Shown here: positions 56,591 through 57,767 of the stretch, piece by piece | Layout: each line of letters begins with the position of its first letter | How positions within the stretch are numbered: position 1 is the first letter of the stretch | DNA from: Sporosarcina limicola | Lineage (GTDB): Bacteria > Bacillota > Bacilli > Bacillales_A > Planococcaceae | Length of the DNA: 57,767 nucleotides | Assembly: GCF_014873855.1 (NCBI RefSeq) | Contig: NZ_JADBEL010000024.1 | Span: 1 to 57,767, forward strand | Direction of reading: 5' to 3' | Translations under genes and position numbers: made by a program | Notes under the pieces: generated by a model | What the model was told of the DNA's origin: nothing | Database searches by the model: none | Seen by the model: only the letters and a program-made list of their open reading frames with translations

Positions 56591-57261
56591 AACGTCGAAA
56601 CCTCGAGCTTATAACCTACCCCTCGTACAGTTGAAATCATCACGCTTTCCGTCAATTTTTCAAGCTTATCCCGCAATCTTTTTATATGAACATTCAACGT
56701 CTGTTCGTCTCCTTGGTAATCATAACCCCAAATACGTTCGATAAGAATTTCCCTCGTAAATACGTGATTCAACCTTGAAGCCAACACCGAAAGCAACTCA
56801 AACTCCTTTAACGGAAGAAGCAACACTTTCTTCCCGACAGACACCTCATAGCTCTGCCGGTTTATTTTCATCGGACCTGCCTGAATGAAAACATCCACTG
56901 CTTTATCATATCTACGCAATATTGCATTAATCCGAAACAACAATTCTTTCGGCTCAAACGGCTTCACAACATAATCATCCGATCCCGCAAGAAAGCCTTT
57001 TTCTTTATCTTCAAGTTCTCCCTTCGCTGTCAGCAATAAAACCGGAATGTCCAACTCAGTTCTTAGCTTCTTCGTCAACGTATACCCATCCATCCCCGGC
57101 ATCATCACATCAACAACCGCCAAATCTGGCATATCTTCCTCCAACAGCTTTAACGCCTCAAAACCATCAAGTGCTTTCATCACCGTGTATCCTGCCTGCG
57201 ATAAGTTTATATTTACAAGCTCTAAAATATTTGGATCATCGTCTACTACAAGTATTTTCAT
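56587..57261 (-). CDS. OmpR/PhoB-family response regulator
   Basis: Regulator of 224 residues. Receiver domain with VDDDPNILELV, phospho-acceptor Asp in DLAVVDVMMPGMDGYTL and KPFEPKELLFRINAILRR; C-terminal winged helix with LTESVMISTVRGVGYKLEV and HIKRLRDKLEK. RBS GAGGAGG precedes the ATG. Upstream lie a perfect -10, a poor -35 and a set of 20-bp direct repeats, typical of self-activation. The kinase, the small membrane protein and the exporter follow on the same strand and may be its targets. Confidence 0.95.
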   Translation of the reverse strand: MKILVVDDDPNILELVNINLSQAGYTVMKALDGFEALKLLEEDMPDLAVVDVMMPGMDGYTLTKKLRTELDIPVLLLTAKGELEDKEKGFLAGSDDYVVKPFEPKELLFRINAILRRYDKAVDVFIQAGPMKINRQSYEVSVGKKVLLLPLKEFELLSVLASRLNHVFTREILIERIWGYDYQGDEQTLNVHIKRLRDKLEKLTESVMISTVRGVGYKLEVSTL

Positions 57262-57317
57262 CGCGTGAGATACCTCCTCTTTTTATTGGGTAAACCATGC
57301 TTCCTTTGCTTCTATCT

Positions 57318-57400
57318 ATTATAAGGGTTGCTAACGTCAACTTCACGATTCTAACGTCAACTTTCGGATCTTAACGCCAACTCTGGCATTCTTAACGTTT
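57318..57400 (-). promoter_or_regulatory. Response-regulator promoter with 20-bp direct repeats
   Basis: On the minus strand the -10 box is TATAAT (57318-57323), while the -35 position (57341-57346) reads GTGAAG, a poor match. From 57331 four copies of a unit containing TAACGTCAACT (plus strand) start at 57332, 57352, 57372 and 57393, spaced 20, 20 and 21 bp, the last one partial. Two-turn spacing overlapping the -35 box suits binding of OmpR-type dimers. Confidence 0.65.
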
Positions 57401-57413
57401 CCCTTTAATCAAG

Positions 57414-57451
57414 AAAAACGCCAAGATTCGAATTCGAATCTTGGCGTTTTT
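57414..57451. terminator. Perfect palindromic bidirectional terminator
   Basis: Arms of 17 bases (AAAAACGCCAAGATTCG at 57414-57430 and its exact inverse at 57435-57451) around AATT. Flanking A and T runs let it work on both strands. It isolates the rRNA operon from the two-component genes. Confidence 0.85.
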
Positions 57452-57511
57452 CATTAGTAAACTAACATATTCTTAGTTTATAATGATTTTGTTTAAGTTA
57501 ATTTCAGAAAA

Positions 57512-57540
57512 TAAAAAGCCATTACCTATTGGTAATGACC
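57512..57540 (-). terminator. Terminator of the rRNA operon
   Basis: On the minus strand CATTACC (57531-57537) pairs with GGTAATG (57520-57526), followed by GCTTTTTATTTT. It lies a few bases after the 5S rRNA 3' end. Confidence 0.8.
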
Positions 57541-57545
57541 TTGGT

Positions 57546-57661
<116 letters not shown>

Positions 57662-57745
57662 CTAGTTTGAGCTTGTTCGCTCAAAACCGGATAAAACAGA
57701 CATTGTATTGAACAGAATCAAGAGCCAACCGTGCTCTTTTTAAAT

Positions 57746-57767
57746 TTGGTTAAGTCCTCGACCGATT
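57746..57767 (-). rRNA. rrl: 3' end of 23S rRNA
   Basis: The last bases of the window read, on the minus strand, AATCGGTCGAGGACTTAACC, the conserved 3' terminus of Bacillales 23S rRNA. The 84-bp spacer to the 5S gene contains no tRNA. Confidence 0.85.

Noticed and set aside
57331..57400. Regular 20-bp repeats that could suggest a CRISPR array
   Set aside because: Units are contiguous, without unique spacers, and too short. They overlap a promoter, so operator repeats explain them better.

Overview
The window looks like the chromosome of a low-GC Gram-positive bacterium of the Bacillales (a Planococcaceae/Bacillaceae-type genome). The grounds are a 5S rRNA of Bacillus type at the right edge, AGGAGG-type ribosome binding sites, TTGACA-N17 promoters, a two-subunit (PA/PB) glycine-dehydrogenase-like pair, a class of GalT typical of Firmicutes, and ISL3, IS3 and IS21-type insertion sequences. 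Genus cannot be fixed from the sequence alone.

Region 1 (1 to about 16760) is an AT-rich mobile region. From left to right it holds the end of an IS21-like element, a complete retron operon on the minus strand (phosphoribosyltransferase-like protein, winged-helix protein, structured msr-msd RNA, reverse transcriptase, terminator), a full-length topoisomerase III gene, a stretch of relics and unknown small genes (including an ABC-F tail and an ORF with an in-frame amber codon), a divergent XRE regulator/unknown pair, and a tight minus-strand operon of three tyrosine recombinases, a Tn554 TnpC-like protein and a HEPN-motif protein. The right end of this element cuts into a second topB gene: its 3' two thirds (16758-18308) lie directly outside the element and lack the Toprim domain. 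The element therefore appears to have inserted into host topB at the conserved GR-VQSPT codons, while carrying its own diverged topB with a different sequence at that site. The other end of the element and the 5' part of host topB are not in the window.

Region 2 (18413-39928) is a large minus-strand carbohydrate locus. The galK-galE-galT-galM-glcK-pgcA-pgi cluster can take galactose and glucose to fructose-6-phosphate. Next comes an SDR oxidoreductase, a diverged GcvPA/GcvPB-like pair, an ABC importer, a GH2 beta-galactosidase, a PucR/CdaR-like regulator and an MsmX/UgpC-type ATPase. Region 3 (39946-45612) is an insertion islet: two directly repeated ISL3 copies, an IS3 relic and small broken or orphan genes. 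Region 4 (45745-52496) is a second sugar-uptake operon with a GH63-like glycosidase and a ROK repressor. Near-identical AT-rich palindromes sit directly downstream of the -10 box of three promoters (upstream of galK, of the SDR gene and of the second solute-binding protein), so the three operons look like one regulon, most simply controlled by the ROK repressor.

Region 5 (52575-57767) holds an MMPL/RND exporter, a small haem-copper-oxidase-like membrane protein, an OmpR/HK two-component pair with 20-bp operator-like repeats in front, and the 3' end of an rRNA operon (23S tail, 5S) read on the minus strand.
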